Of a stretch of DNA of 64,000 nucleotides, positions 35,988-46,343 are shown piece after piece (the stretch's first letter is position 1; each line of letters opens with the position of its first letter). The position numbers and the translations under genes are program-made. The stretch spans positions 886,113 through 950,112 of the forward strand of contig NZ_CP060791.1 in NCBI RefSeq assembly GCF_018343815.1, read 5' to 3'. This stretch comes from Chlamydia crocodili. GTDB lineage: Bacteria > Chlamydiota > Chlamydiia > Chlamydiales > Chlamydiaceae. The notes below the pieces were generated by a model, which was not told where the DNA came from, did no database searches, and saw only the letters and a program-made list of their open reading frames with translations.

Positions 35988-36752
35988 ATGGGACGTAAGA
36001 GTTATGTTTTTGGTAACTGGAAGATGTATAAGACAGTTAAAGAAGCTAAAGAGTACATAGCTGTCTTAGGTCCACTTCTTAAAGAAACATTACCCGCATC
36101 TGTAATCGGCATTACTCCAGCATTCACGGCATTAAGTGCTTGTAGTGAGGTAATAAAAAATTCTAACTATCCTATTTGGTTGGGCGCGCAAAATGTGCAC
36201 CAAGATACTTCTGGAGCCTTTACCGGAGAAGTTTCCTTGCCTATGCTTAAAGAATTTAATGTAGATTACGTACTTTTAGGACATTCAGAATGTCGTCATA
36301 TCTTTCATGAAGAAGATGCTACAATTGCTCTTAAAGTTGGGGCTGCATCTCGTGAGGGAGTTGTCCCTGTGTTATGTATTGGAGAGACTTTAGAAGCCAA
36401 AGAGAAAGGAACAACAAAAGATATTTTATCTAATCAGTTGATACTAGGCCTAGCTCAGCTTCCTGCGACTGCTTCTGTAATTATCGCTTATGAGCCTGTT
36501 TGGGCAATAGGTACAGGTAAAGTTGCTTCAACTGCAGATGTACAAGAAGTTCACGCGTTTTGTCGCGAGGTTCTTTCTCGAATCTTCTCTGAGGAAAAAG
36601 CAGATGCAATTTCTATTCTTTATGGAGGTTCTGTAAAGGCAGATAATGCTGAGGGATTTGCCCATTGTCCAGATGTAGATGGTTTATTAGTTGGAGGAGC
36701 TTCTTTAGATCCTAAAATTTTTGCCAGTGTCATAGAGAATTTTAATCTCTAG
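35988..36752 (+). CDS. tpiA: Triosephosphate isomerase
   Basis: A 254-residue TIM-barrel enzyme interconverting dihydroxyacetone phosphate and glyceraldehyde-3-phosphate in glycolysis. Catalytic residues are present: Lys12 in GNWKMY, His99 in LLGHSECR and Glu169 in AYEPVWAIGTG. The phosphate loop is complete (GTGKVA, YGGSVKADN, LVGGASL). It is divergent from xseA, and its product also feeds the dxs reaction. No oddities. Confidence 0.98.
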   Translation: MGRKSYVFGNWKMYKTVKEAKEYIAVLGPLLKETLPASVIGITPAFTALSACSEVIKNSNYPIWLGAQNVHQDTSGAFTGEVSLPMLKEFNVDYVLLGHSECRHIFHEEDATIALKVGAASREGVVPVLCIGETLEAKEKGTTKDILSNQLILGLAQLPATASVIIAYEPVWAIGTGKVASTADVQEVHAFCREVLSRIFSEEKADAISILYGGSVKADNAEGFAHCPDVDGLLVGGASLDPKIFASVIENFNL

Positions 36753-37070
36753 ATTTTGTGTGTTAAAAAATTTATTGGCTTTTGAAGCCGTAGTTTATGA
36801 AAAATTCTCATAAATTATGCTAAGGTTCTGTCTGAGAATAGTGTTTCAAAGCAATAAAATGTTTTTCAATATGGCGATTAATTTAGTTTTATAAGAGAAT
36901 GTTATCTGAGCCTTTTTAGGGATTTTTAAGTTTTTTTGAGAAGCTTGCATAAAACAGATTTTTATATGTTGAGTAGTGCTTCGTTTTTCGGAAACTTTAG
37001 GATAAGAAGACAATAAGTTAAAGGGCTAGGGATTCACCCCGAGTAGGTTTGTTGATTTAGGAGAAGCGTC
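36753..37070. other. 318-base gap between tpiA and secG
   Basis: AT-rich. A short GGCTT/AAGCC hairpin near 36779 is too weak to call a terminator. A compact GGG...CCC element at about 37023-37040 lies shortly before secG. I find no tRNA or frame here. Confidence 0.3.
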
Positions 37071-37385
37071 GTGACTGGCTTGTTTTATTCATTTTTATTT
37101 ATTTTTCTTCTTTTATGCGTAATTCTTTGTGGACTGATTTTGATTCAAGAAAGCAAGAGCATGGGATTAGGTTCTTCTTTTGGTGTAGATTCTGGAGATT
37201 CTGTTTTTGGTGTATCGACTCCAGATATCTTAAAGAAAGTAACCGCTTGGCTTGCCGTAGCTTTTTGTTTTAGCTGCCTACTGTTGTCTTTTGCTACAAC
37301 ACACTTAGGAAAAAAATCTCAAGAGCTCCCTGTAAATGCTCTAGAACAAGTCTCTCCAAATGGAGAGGAAGTCCCTAACGAATAA
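37071..37385 (+). CDS. secG: Preprotein translocase subunit SecG
   Basis: A 104-residue SecG with two membrane helices (about residues 3-25 and 55-77) and the conserved loop motif IQESKSMGLGSSFG between them. SecG assists SecYEG in moving proteins, including Pmps and other exported proteins, across the inner membrane. The start is GTG at 37071, supported by AGGAG eight bases upstream. The short hydrophilic tail is lineage-variable. Confidence 0.93.
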   Translation: MTGLFYSFLFIFLLLCVILCGLILIQESKSMGLGSSFGVDSGDSVFGVSTPDILKKVTAWLAVAFCFSCLLLSFATTHLGKKSQELPVNALEQVSPNGEEVPNE

Positions 37386-37464
37386 TATCTATATAAAGAT
37401 GATAAATTTTATGCGGAGCGCACCATTTATTCTTAGGAAATAAATTTTAAACAGTCATAATCTT

Positions 37465-37611
37465 ATGAAAAAAATCTTCTATATATTGTGTCTCTGTGGT
37501 CTACTACCTGTTGCTACAATGTTTTCTATAGAAGAAGTTCAGGAAGAGATAGAGCATCCTTCATCATTACCTACGGTCTGTCCCTTCTATTTAATAGAAG
37601 AAGCTAATTAA
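37465..37611 (+). CDS. Small exported protein, 48 residues
   Basis: An ATG at 37465 opens 48 codons starting with a classic signal peptide (MKKIFYILCLCGLLPVATMF) followed by a short acidic region (SIEEVQEEIEHP) and a single Cys. It lies between secG and def on the same strand, spaced like an operon member. No family is recognised. The signal peptide makes a real gene likely. Confidence 0.55.
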   Translation: MKKIFYILCLCGLLPVATMFSIEEVQEEIEHPSSLPTVCPFYLIEEAN

Positions 37612-37637
37612 TAGCTTAATCTGCGGGTGATAAACAA

Positions 37638-38198
37638 ATGATTAGAGAATTAGAATATTATGGCAGCCATACATTGCGTAGAAAGGCTGATATAATTCCT
37701 GAAATTACTGCTGAGATTCGTCAGTTAGTTCAGGATATGCATGAAACTATGGTAGCTCATAAAGGTGTAGGTTTAGCTGCTCCTCAAGTAGGAGAAAGTG
37801 TAAGTCTTTTTGTTATGTGTGTTGAGGGAGAAACAGAGGATGGAGATTTGATCTTTTGTGATTTTCCTAAGGTGTACATTAATCCTGTTCTTTCCGATCC
37901 TTCTGAAGATCTTGTAATTGGTAGGGAGGGGTGTTTATCTATTCCGGGATTGCGTGCAGATGTTTATCGCCCTCAAAGTATTACCGTAACAGCTCTTAAT
38001 CTTGATGGTCAGGAATTCACAGAAAAGTTAGAGGGATTCCCAGCACGTATTATCATGCATGAAAACGATCATCTCCTTGGTGTTCTGTACATTGATAAGA
38101 TGGAAGAACCTAAAGATCCTAAGAAATTTAAGGCAGCATTAGAAAAAATACGACGTCGTTATAATGCTAATTTAAAAGAAGAAGATCGCGCTTCTTAA
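37638..38198 (+). CDS. def: Peptide deformylase
   Basis: A 186-residue metalloenzyme removing the N-formyl group from nascent proteins. All three motifs are intact: [10 protein letters not shown] (about residues 43-52), EGCLSIPG (Cys99 binds the metal) and HENDHLLG (His141, Glu142, His145). It is slightly longer than average at the C terminus, with a basic tail. It lies 26 bases after the small exported protein. Confidence 0.98.
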   Translation: MIRELEYYGSHTLRRKADIIPEITAEIRQLVQDMHETMVAHKGVGLAAPQVGESVSLFVMCVEGETEDGDLIFCDFPKVYINPVLSDPSEDLVIGREGCLSIPGLRADVYRPQSITVTALNLDGQEFTEKLEGFPARIIMHENDHLLGVLYIDKMEEPKDPKKFKAALEKIRRRYNANLKEEDRAS

Positions 38199-38270
38199 CT
38201 GAGACTAGTATTTATTATTCCAAGGATTTCTCTGAATCTTATGAGGATCCTTATCTTTCTTATTCAAAGA

Positions 38271-40367
38271 TTATTTATTAAAGGGGCGTTTAGGCTTATC
38301 TAGTTTTAGATAGAAGAAGAAGCGGTTATCCGCTTCTCGTTTCTCATATACTGAATATAGCTGCCAATGTTCAAAGACTTTTGTTCCTAAAATCATCTGA
38401 TATTCAAGATAACTTGGTGTGTTCGTCCTATGCCAGCCATATCTTAGTGTTAAATGATAATTCCAACAGGGATGAGGACGAATAAAAACCTTCCCTAAAA
38501 TGAGATTCCGACGGTCAGATAGAGGGGAATTAAAAAGCTCTTCAGGAGAGCGGCTAACATCTAAGATATAATTTTCCCTATCGCATTTAAGAAGGCTATA
38601 TTTACTTCTATGAAGGAACTCTAAGGTTAAGCCTACATTATCACTTCCTACCCATTGCCAAAGAAGATTCATGTGATCCCAGCAATGTTTTTTCCATATC
38701 CATTCAGCATCTAGAGATAAAGTGTTTTTACGATCTAAAGGTAGAGAGATCGTACATGCTGTTTTTGGAAATGTTGATCTAGCAAATGTATTTTTAAAGA
38801 TTTGCGTTGTCCAAAGTTTTATCGATGTCCGGGGAGCATTAGGAGAAACCCTATTTAATATAAAAGACTCTAAGCCAATCTTACATAGATGTAGAGAGGA
38901 AAAGGCATCATTTATAGAAAAGATATGGTGTTCATGATTTTTTGCTAAAGGATGCGTAGCCGAGGTAAAGGCAATAAAAGGTTCTATGATATGTTTTGTA
39001 TGGAGGTAATTTTTATATGCAGAGAAACGATAGTCTAAATTTACCTGTGCAGAAGCTTGAGTATGTCTTAAAGAAGTTTTTGGAACATTACTGTAGTAAA
39101 TTGCAGATGCGGATACGGTTGGTGTTAGCGTTCCTATAAGCAAAGGAATTGTACGGTAGATCTTAGGAGATGCCGAAGCCCGTAATGAAGAAAAGTTAGA
39201 TCCTGGAATATTATTGCTAAAGGCAAAGTTTAAATACCCACATTCGAACAGGTTCTCAATAAAGATTCCCGTATTTTTAATATTTACAGGATGCTGTTTC
39301 AAGGATAAGTAGGGAAGTTCTTGGTTTACATTCTGAAAAGGATTAACCTTCACAGAAGAAGATAGGCTTCCATCAAATAATGTATCTCGCCACGTAAGGC
39401 TAACTTGCGTAGGCCCCGTGTTTTTTAACGAGAAGTTGTTTGGGAAAATATCTGCTACGGTTTCCCAGCTATCACTAACATGATATTCTCCTAATAATTT
39501 TGCTTGTTTTCGTGATAAAGAAAAATTCCCATGAAAGCGATAGCGATCTCGAGGTTCTGCCATATCGATGGCTAGACGATGGGCGTAGTAACTTTTCATA
39601 TTAAAGACATTTTCAGCATTATCTTTTTGGGAAAAATGCATATTATAACCGACGCCAATGCCGTGCTTAAAAAAGCTATCTAAGAAAAATGTAGATTGGA
39701 AATTCTTTTTAGAAATCGGTGAATAGCTAACCCCTAAATACGACCCTAAGAAACCTCCTGTACCTCCACGGAAATTGATAGGAGGTTTAGGGATTTCCAT
39801 AGGCATAATGGAAAATTGTGGAAGAAAGAGTATAGGAATATTACAAATACTAAATGTTGTTTTTCCTATGGATAGCACATTGTCAGAAGAGTATTCTAGA
39901 TAATCTCCAGAAAGGCAAATATGTTTGCTAGGGCCCTCGGATGTAGATATGTATCCCTTATGGATAATCAGAGTTTCGGGGGTCAATGTCATCATGGACC
40001 CACCTAGAAACCATGGATACATAGCAAATCTACCATTTGTCAAAAGACATGAATCGGTGTCTTCGTAGTATTCTAAGTAATCACAAACTAATGTCTTTCC
40101 TCGATAATTAACCATCACATTGCCGTGGGCAATTAATTTCATCCCACGGTCAGGGACGTTATCTACATAGGCACGATTTGCCTGTATACGAAGATTATTA
40201 TGAATATTAAGCACACCATCTTCGATATCTAAAGTTCCAGATAATCCTTTAAAATGACTAAGATAAGAGACTTTTTTCTTTGCGGCTTCTTTATGCGTTA
40301 ATGCGTCCGCTGAAGATGAAAATGCTAGGAGAGAGGATACAAGGAGATAGGGGAAACAGCGCTTCAT
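38271..40367 (-). CDS. lptD: LptD-like outer membrane LPS-assembly protein (CT351-type)
   Basis: A 698-residue protein with signal peptide MKRCFPYLLVSSLLAFSSS. An N-terminal OstA/jellyroll domain follows (about residues 50-190: DIEDGVLNIHNNLRIQANRAYVD, VNYRGKTLVCDYLEYYED). The large C-terminal region is rich in beta strands and aromatic residues (LTPTVSASAIYYSNV, LRYGWHRTN, YSVYEKREADNRFFFYLKLD). This is the LptD plan: a barrel inserting lipopolysaccharide into the outer leaflet, with its jellyroll taking LPS from the periplasmic bridge. It is shorter and more diverged than E. coli LptD. It lies 10 bases after a HEAT-repeat gene in the same transcription direction. Confidence 0.8.
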   Translation of the reverse strand: MKRCFPYLLVSSLLAFSSSADALTHKEAAKKKVSYLSHFKGLSGTLDIEDGVLNIHNNLRIQANRAYVDNVPDRGMKLIAHGNVMVNYRGKTLVCDYLEYYEDTDSCLLTNGRFAMYPWFLGGSMMTLTPETLIIHKGYISTSEGPSKHICLSGDYLEYSSDNVLSIGKTTFSICNIPILFLPQFSIMPMEIPKPPINFRGGTGGFLGSYLGVSYSPISKKNFQSTFFLDSFFKHGIGVGYNMHFSQKDNAENVFNMKSYYAHRLAIDMAEPRDRYRFHGNFSLSRKQAKLLGEYHVSDSWETVADIFPNNFSLKNTGPTQVSLTWRDTLFDGSLSSSVKVNPFQNVNQELPYLSLKQHPVNIKNTGIFIENLFECGYLNFAFSNNIPGSNFSSLRASASPKIYRTIPLLIGTLTPTVSASAIYYSNVPKTSLRHTQASAQVNLDYRFSAYKNYLHTKHIIEPFIAFTSATHPLAKNHEHHIFSINDAFSSLHLCKIGLESFILNRVSPNAPRTSIKLWTTQIFKNTFARSTFPKTACTISLPLDRKNTLSLDAEWIWKKHCWDHMNLLWQWVGSDNVGLTLEFLHRSKYSLLKCDRENYILDVSRSPEELFNSPLSDRRNLILGKVFIRPHPCWNYHLTLRYGWHRTNTPSYLEYQMILGTKVFEHWQLYSVYEKREADNRFFFYLKLDKPKRPFNK

Positions 40368-40377
40368 ACATCTCCCA

Positions 40378-42084
40378 TTATTCTACGATTTTCATCAACA
40401 ACCCAGCTAGAATATGACTATTTTTTGCTTTTGTTTGTGTCATAAGCTGGATGAGTAAGCGGATATCTTCATGAGTTTTCGAGGCTACCAGAGTCTCAAG
40501 GATATCTAGCATAAGCTTAGCTCGTGTTTCTGGAGTGATTTGATAGCGAAGATAGGGAGAGTCAGGATGTGGTTGTTTATCTTCCGTATCAATAAACAAT
40601 AAAGTTTCTTGGATGAGATCCTGAGCATAGCGATGTAAGGATAATTTTTTTTCAGGATCTTTAGTAAGATTATACAAAGCTAAATCAGCATAAGCACGAA
40701 TTACAGGTTCTCCAGGGAGCTGGGAAGCCCGTGAAAGAATTTCTAAAGCTTGTTGATGTGAAGAATGTGCTAAAAAAGTTATTGCCTTAGAAGCGAGGGT
40801 GGTTTTTTGACTTAACAATATCTTTTCTATATAGGGAAGATACGCTTCTTTAGGAAGCTGCAATAGAGACATAAGAATTTGTTCTTCAGAACTTTGAATT
40901 GCCGATAAAGCCTTAGCACGTTCCGTAGGATTATGAGGAAGGATAATTCCTCGACATTTCCACGCTTGTGTAGCACGTCCTTTAGAAAATGCTGGGATGA
41001 GAGCTTGGCTATAGTGCGGCTGTATCAACCATTCTGTAATATAGTTAAGAAGATGAGGGTGATCACATCCTAAATGTATTAATGCTAAACCAGCATTTAA
41101 CTTTGATTCGCTGTTTTTGGTATTTAAAAATACTGGAAGCAACAGAGGAACTCCCACTTCTTTTGATAATAATCGTGCTGTGTAGAGAGCATTTGAACGT
41201 TCTTCTCGTACCTGTTTTTCAAAAATAGGAAGAGCTTCTTCTTCTTTGCCAATAGCAATTAATGCTTGAGCAGCAGCCAAGGATAAATCAGGATCATTTC
41301 TTTCTGAGAGTTTTTTTATAGCATTGTAGCTTTGACCGTCTTTTAACATGCCTAAAGCATAAACAGCAGCTTCACGATCTAAAGGAGAAGCACTTGTTAA
41401 TAAATGCCGTAATGTAGGTAAAAACCGTTTTTGTTGATACTCTCCAATGAGTAGGGCTGCGTAATTTCTTGTTGTAGTTTTTGTTGATGAGAGCAGCTGA
41501 CGTACATAGGTGTCCGATTCTTCAGTTTCTAATCTTAAGAAGATAGCAGCAGAAAGACATTGGATTTCTTCAGGGAGCTTATAGATGAAAGAATGGAGGT
41601 AATCGATAACTTTAATATTTTTTGAACCTGCCAAGCGATAGGCTGCTTCTAAACGAATCACAGGATAGGCAGAGGCTAGAGCTTTGAATAAAAGCTCATC
41701 GGATGTTTTCCCTAGGTGCGAAGATAGAGCAGATAATACTAATAATTGCTGCAGGGGATCCTCTGTTTCCATAGCTTGTGAGAGGATCTCTAATGCTTCT
41801 GAAGAACCTACAATACCTGCACCTATAATTGTACTTTTTCTTATATAGGGATCTTCTGAGTGTAATCCTTGTCTCAAGCAGTTCTCAGAAATTTTTCTTA
41901 ATAAAGAAAAGTCGTGTTCCCCATGAGTATCTAAAGCTTCTAAATAGGCAATAAGAGCTTGTTCTACAGATTTTTGGCTAGTGTAAAGGATCTTATGGCT
42001 TAAAGGATCAGGAAAGTTACCAAAGACTAAACTGGGTAAACTAAATAGTAATCCTAGGGGTGCGATTAGACGAGATAATCCCAT
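40378..42084 (-). CDS. HEAT-repeat protein with signal peptide (CT350-type)
   Basis: A 568-residue protein made mostly of tandem helical repeats ([18 protein letters not shown], then [46 protein letters not shown]), fitting HEAT/PBS-lyase-like repeats. It starts with a hydrophobic signal-like segment ([20 protein letters not shown]). Its first 19 bases overlap the end of maf. Such repeat proteins act as scaffolds; position between maf and the LptD-like gene suggests an envelope role, which is inference only. Confidence 0.75.
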   Translation of the reverse strand: MGLSRLIAPLGLLFSLPSLVFGNFPDPLSHKILYTSQKSVEQALIAYLEALDTHGEHDFSLLRKISENCLRQGLHSEDPYIRKSTIIGAGIVGSSEALEILSQAMETEDPLQQLLVLSALSSHLGKTSDELLFKALASAYPVIRLEAAYRLAGSKNIKVIDYLHSFIYKLPEEIQCLSAAIFLRLETEESDTYVRQLLSSTKTTTRNYAALLIGEYQQKRFLPTLRHLLTSASPLDREAAVYALGMLKDGQSYNAIKKLSERNDPDLSLAAAQALIAIGKEEEALPIFEKQVREERSNALYTARLLSKEVGVPLLLPVFLNTKNSESKLNAGLALIHLGCDHPHLLNYITEWLIQPHYSQALIPAFSKGRATQAWKCRGIILPHNPTERAKALSAIQSSEEQILMSLLQLPKEAYLPYIEKILLSQKTTLASKAITFLAHSSHQQALEILSRASQLPGEPVIRAYADLALYNLTKDPEKKLSLHRYAQDLIQETLLFIDTEDKQPHPDSPYLRYQITPETRAKLMLDILETLVASKTHEDIRLLIQLMTQTKAKNSHILAGLLMKIVE

Positions 42085-42656
42085 AAATTAACGTTGAACT
42101 CCAACAAGAGATGTTGCAATGTTTTAATAGGAAGACCCTGGACGTTATATGAGCAGCCCTGGATATTATGAATAATTAATCCCCCGCCTTCTTGAATGCT
42201 ATAGCCTCCACATTTATCCAAAGTAGAAAATGCCTCGACATACCTTCCTAAGTATTCTTCAGGGAGCTCAGTAAATGTTACTTGCGTTGTCTCTTCTCCA
42301 GTTACTAGTTTCTGATCCTTGAAAAGAGCAACACTGGTGATTACGGAATGTGTTTGACCGCTTAATGTTTTTAACATCTCAATAGCTTCATCGTAAGAGT
42401 TCGGCTTATTGAAAATAGCTCCTTTATACACGACAACAGTATCGGCAGTGAGAATCAAACCTTCAGGATTATGGTCTTTGACTATAGATTCAGCTTTCCC
42501 TACAGCTAATTCCCGTGAATATGCAATAGGATCACCTTGATAGGGAATAGTATGTTCTTCGAATTTTGATGAGATGCAAGTAAAGGGAATACGAAAATAT
42601 TGTAGAATTGATTTTCTTCGTGGAGAAGAAGAGCCTAAGATCAATTGTGGTTCCAT
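42066..42656 (-). CDS. maf: Maf-type nucleotide pyrophosphatase
   Basis: A 196-residue Maf protein, a house-cleaning pyrophosphatase acting on dTTP/UTP or modified nucleotides and linked to septum inhibition. Family motifs are the opening [14 protein letters not shown], the [15 protein letters not shown] active-site strand, the [12 protein letters not shown] segment and [13 protein letters not shown] near the C terminus. Normal length. Its stop overlaps the HEAT-repeat start. Confidence 0.96.
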   Translation of the reverse strand: MEPQLILGSSSPRRKSILQYFRIPFTCISSKFEEHTIPYQGDPIAYSRELAVGKAESIVKDHNPEGLILTADTVVVYKGAIFNKPNSYDEAIEMLKTLSGQTHSVITSVALFKDQKLVTGEETTQVTFTELPEEYLGRYVEAFSTLDKCGGYSIQEGGGLIIHNIQGCSYNVQGLPIKTLQHLLLEFNVNLWDYLV

Positions 42657-42694
42657 ATGCCCTCAATAAAATATGTTCTAGACTGTTACACAGC

Positions 42695-44287
42695 TTAGGC
42701 TAGCTTGCTGCTGCTTGTGTAGTCTGCCATGGTTCCATCAAAGAAAGTGATCTTACCTTTATCAAAGATAAGAAGTTTTGTTGCGCACTCTTCGATTAAA
42801 GTTCTATCATGAGAAACAAATATGGATGTCCCTTTATAATCATTAATGGCCCAGGCTAATGCAGAAACAGATTCTAAGTCCAAGTGATTATTTGCTTCAT
42901 CAAGAATAAGTACGTTGTGATTTTCCAACATCATCCCTGCCATAAGCAAACGTGCGGTTTCTCCTCCAGACAACGCCTTAATTTGTTTAAAGGCATCATC
43001 CCCGCCAAACAACATCTTTCCTAAAACACTACGGATTTCTTGATCATTGATACCTGTTTTACGGTTGCGTAACCATTCAAACAACGTTTCATCTCCGCAG
43101 TCTTTTAAGACATCAGAGTGATTTTGGGGAAAATAAGAATAGGCAACCTGATGACCAATTTTTATAGATCCTTGATTGGGAACCTCTACGCCGGCTAAAA
43201 GCTTCATTAATGTAGTTTTCCCAAGACCATTGTTGCCAATAATGCCTAGCTTATCTCCTTGATAGATCTCTAAAGAGAAAGGATGAAATACGGGATCTTC
43301 ATCATTATAACTTTTAGAGATCCCTTCTATAGAAAAGACCACCTTGCCAGAAGCTTTTTCTGATAGAGGGAAGCGTATATAAGGACGCTGAATATTAGAT
43401 TTTTTTAATTCTTGAGGTTGGAGTTTTTTAATTTCCCTTAAACGAGATTGTACCTGACTTGCTCGAGAACCTGCTCCAAATTTAGCAACAAACTCTTTAA
43501 GCTGAGAAATTTTTTTCTCTTTAGATTTAATGTCGGCTTTTTCTTGATCTCTAGAAGCTGTTTTCATTTCTACCATGGCATCATAGTTGCCAGGATAGAT
43601 GATAACAGTGTCATAATCAATATCGGCAATGTGAGTAGTAATAGTATTCAAGAAGTGTCTGTCGTGGCTAACAACAATTACAGTGCCATCATAATCTTTT
43701 AAAAAATTTCCTAGCCAATTGATCGAGTAAATATCTAAATGGTTCGTAGGTTCGTCAAGAAGTAGGGCTTCTGGATGGCCGAACAAAGACTGACATAAAA
43801 GCACACGAAACTGCAAATCTATAGGAATCGTGGACATTTTATTATTGAATAATTCTTCAGGAATACCAATGCCTGTGAGAAGCTCTTCAGCTTCAGATTC
43901 TGCTCGGTAACCATTTTCTTCGCCGATGATTTCTTCCATCTCGCCGAGTTTGATACCAATAGCATCAGTGAACTCTTCTAAGTATAAAGCATCTCTTTTT
44001 TGCAGAGCATCCCATAAACGGGCATTGCCCATAATCACACAATCTAAGACAGAAATGTCTCCAAAGCTGTCAATATTTTGACGTAAGATGCCGATTTTTT
44101 TAGGCAAAGAAATGGATCCACGAGTAGGCTCTACGAAGCCTGTGATTATTTTTAATAATGTAGATTTCCCCGCACCGTTAGGTCCTGTTAATCCATAGCG
44201 ATTTCCAGGATTAAAGACGACAGAAACGTCGTCGAATAGTACGCGTGTGCCTAAAGTTTTGCCGATTTTATCAAGTACGATGCTCAT
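42695..44287 (-). CDS. ybiT: ABC-F family ATPase, YbiT type
   Basis: A soluble protein with two ABC ATPase domains and no membrane part, typical of ABC-F factors that act on ribosomes. Walker A motifs are GPNGAGKST and GNNGLGKTT. Walker B is LLLDEPTNHLD in domain 1 and LILDEANNHLD in domain 2, and the domain 2 signature is LSGGETARLL. Domain 1 lacks a normal signature (STIPIDLQFRVLL), which also holds for E. coli YbiT as I remember it. I start at the ATG at 44287 (MSIVLDKIGK), matching YbiT; an ATG at 44323 would add 12 residues. This gives 530 residues. Confidence 0.92.
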   Translation of the reverse strand: MSIVLDKIGKTLGTRVLFDDVSVVFNPGNRYGLTGPNGAGKSTLLKIITGFVEPTRGSISLPKKIGILRQNIDSFGDISVLDCVIMGNARLWDALQKRDALYLEEFTDAIGIKLGEMEEIIGEENGYRAESEAEELLTGIGIPEELFNNKMSTIPIDLQFRVLLCQSLFGHPEALLLDEPTNHLDIYSINWLGNFLKDYDGTVIVVSHDRHFLNTITTHIADIDYDTVIIYPGNYDAMVEMKTASRDQEKADIKSKEKKISQLKEFVAKFGAGSRASQVQSRLREIKKLQPQELKKSNIQRPYIRFPLSEKASGKVVFSIEGISKSYNDEDPVFHPFSLEIYQGDKLGIIGNNGLGKTTLMKLLAGVEVPNQGSIKIGHQVAYSYFPQNHSDVLKDCGDETLFEWLRNRKTGINDQEIRSVLGKMLFGGDDAFKQIKALSGGETARLLMAGMMLENHNVLILDEANNHLDLESVSALAWAINDYKGTSIFVSHDRTLIEECATKLLIFDKGKITFFDGTMADYTSSSKLA

Positions 44288-44339
44288 AGCGTCTAGCATA
44301 ACAAAGAGGACCTTAGAGCACAAGAGGTTTGCCTAAGGT

Positions 44340-45278
44340 TTAACTATGGGGATGAGACTCATCATGAGTTTGCTTTTTAAGCTTCATAGATACATGAGTA
44401 TAGATAGTTGTAGTTTCTAAGGAACTGTGCCCAAGAAGTGCTTGAATTGTTTTTAAGTCCATACCGTTCTCTAGCCAATGTGTGGCAATCGTATGACGGA
44501 TTGTATGAGGCGTGATATTCCCTGACAGGCCTGATTGACGAAGATATTTTTGAAATTTTCTATCAATGGAACGAGTAGTTAATCTTTTCCCAAAACGATT
44601 TAAAAAAATTGCTTGAGAGTCTTGCTCTATAGTAGTTCTTTCGGGATGATTTAAGTATTGTTGTAACCATTGGGCTGCATGAGGAGTAATAGGGACAAGA
44701 CGTTCTTTTTTCCCTTTTCCTTGTATGCGGATAAGATTAGAATTAAAGTCGATATCCCAATGATTGATAGCGACGATTTCGCTAATACGTAATCCCGAGC
44801 TATAAAATAGTTCTAATAAGCAACGATCACGAAATCCTGTATATTTCGATAGATCAGGGGTTGCCATAAGAATTTCTACTTGTTCATAAGTAATGGGTGA
44901 GGGTAATTCTTTAGGGAGTCTAGGTCCATGAATTGTTTCTGTCGGATCCTCAAGGATGATGCGGTGTTTTATACAATACTGTGAGAAACTTTTAATGGCT
45001 GATAGGCGACGCTTTATCGTGCGTTTTGCTTTATTTTTCTGCATCAATTCTAAAATATAGAGGCGTACTAGATCTTTCGTAAATAAGGAGAATGAAATCT
45101 CAGCTTCTTCTCTTTCTTGTGCGAGTAAGCAAATAGGTGCAGATGGAGAGAGTTTATTCCGTTTTTCTAGGAAACTTTTGAAGCTATTTAAATCTATACA
45201 ATAGTTTCTTAAAGTATGAGGAGATGCCGTTTTTATGTTTTTTAGATAATCAAGAAAAGCATAAAAAGCTGAGACCAT
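44340..45278 (-). CDS. xerC: Tyrosine recombinase XerC
   Basis: A 312-residue Xer recombinase that resolves chromosome dimers at dif with its XerD partner. The N-terminal SAM-like domain binds DNA. The C-terminal domain has the full catalytic set: Arg164 (GLRISEI), Lys188, His258 and Arg261 (PHTIRHT), His284 (LLGHSS) and Tyr293 (TIYTH). It sits between the ABC-F gene and RNase Z, as CT347 does, so I call it XerC rather than an integrase; no mobile element surrounds it. Confidence 0.93.
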   Translation of the reverse strand: MVSAFYAFLDYLKNIKTASPHTLRNYCIDLNSFKSFLEKRNKLSPSAPICLLAQEREEAEISFSLFTKDLVRLYILELMQKNKAKRTIKRRLSAIKSFSQYCIKHRIILEDPTETIHGPRLPKELPSPITYEQVEILMATPDLSKYTGFRDRCLLELFYSSGLRISEIVAINHWDIDFNSNLIRIQGKGKKERLVPITPHAAQWLQQYLNHPERTTIEQDSQAIFLNRFGKRLTTRSIDRKFQKYLRQSGLSGNITPHTIRHTIATHWLENGMDLKTIQALLGHSSLETTTIYTHVSMKLKKQTHDESHPHS

Positions 45279-45320
45279 AGTTTCCCTAAGTACTTTTCTA
45301 AAGTATCTCTTTACTGAGAT

Positions 45321-46241
45321 TTATTTAGAAGAGGGGTTTTTAGGAAAGGGATAACTGCGGAATTCTTCAGCGGCAGCAACGTTGGGGAAAATTTTCCCAG
45401 CTTCCAGTTCAAATTCTTTAGAATTTAAATAACGTGCAGAAAAGTGTGTGAGTACAAGTTGTTGCGCTCCAGCAGCCAAAGCTTGGGTAGCAGCTTGTTT
45501 TGCTGTCATATGGTAATGACTTTCTGCTAAATGACGATGTTCTTCAAGATATGTGCTTTCACATAACATAATTCTTGCATCTTTAGCTAAATCTATAACA
45601 GATTGACAGGGAAGAGTATCGGCAATAACAGCAATGCTATCGCCTTTTCTTATATAGCTTATATCTTTAAGATATATAGTGTTTCCATTTACTGTTACTT
45701 GGTTATTGCGAATGAGATCTTGCATGATGGGCCCACGTAATCCTGAAGCTTTGATTTTTTCTGGAATGAATTTTATCGTGTCAGGTTCAGTGATTCTCCA
45801 TCCCAAAGTATCTACAAGGTGATCGAGTTTACGCGCTTCAATACGAAAATTTCCGAAGTCTTCAATAATTCCTTCTTTATCTATAGGATGTTCCACAACA
45901 TTTATGGTCTCGTGATAGATAGTGCCGTAACGTAATCGATCGAAGTACTTTTTCCCTGAAGCTGGGTAGTAGCAGTGTATAGGATGGGTAACTTTATCTA
46001 AGTTCAGTCTCATAAGCATGGAACCCAAACCTAAACAGTGATCCCCATGGAAATGGCTGATAAAGATTCTAGAGACTACAGTAGGAGCAATGTTAGCAAA
46101 AATGAATTGTCTTTGTGTTCCCTCGCCTGGATCAAAAAGCAAACCTTCATTATTCCAACGAAATAAATAGGCTCCTTGATTGCGCATTCGCGTAGGTTGT
46201 TGACTAGAGCAACCTAAAATAATTAATTCTCTACAGCTCAT
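45321..46241 (-). CDS. rnz: Ribonuclease Z
   Basis: A 306-residue metallo-beta-lactamase-fold nuclease that matures tRNA 3' ends. The zinc motif is HFHGDH at residues 63-68, with later ligands in DTLPCQS, ESTYLEE and the [13 protein letters not shown] helix, plus a terminal LTHFSARY motif. Length and layout are those of the short (ELAC1) form. This matters here because the tRNA in this window does not encode its CCA end. Confidence 0.96.
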   Translation of the reverse strand: MSCRELIILGCSSQQPTRMRNQGAYLFRWNNEGLLFDPGEGTQRQFIFANIAPTVVSRIFISHFHGDHCLGLGSMLMRLNLDKVTHPIHCYYPASGKKYFDRLRYGTIYHETINVVEHPIDKEGIIEDFGNFRIEARKLDHLVDTLGWRITEPDTIKFIPEKIKASGLRGPIMQDLIRNNQVTVNGNTIYLKDISYIRKGDSIAVIADTLPCQSVIDLAKDARIMLCESTYLEEHRHLAESHYHMTAKQAATQALAAGAQQLVLTHFSARYLNSKEFELEAGKIFPNVAAAEEFRSYPFPKNPSSK

Positions 46242-46343
46242 AAATTTAGGAGAAAGTTTCCGGAGAAAAAAATAGAATAAACTAATCTAGTAAAAATACT
46301 CTACTAGAACTTACCTCTGTATATTATGAATTTTATTTTCAAT

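Noticed and set aside
37020-37045. A possible tRNA or structured RNA before secG
   Set aside because: A short GGG/CCC pairing is present, but no cloverleaf or T-loop sequence can be built.
44340-45278. Tyrosine recombinase as evidence of a prophage or island
   Set aside because: It sits in the conserved chlamydial housekeeping order with no attachment repeats or phage genes around it, so it is XerC.
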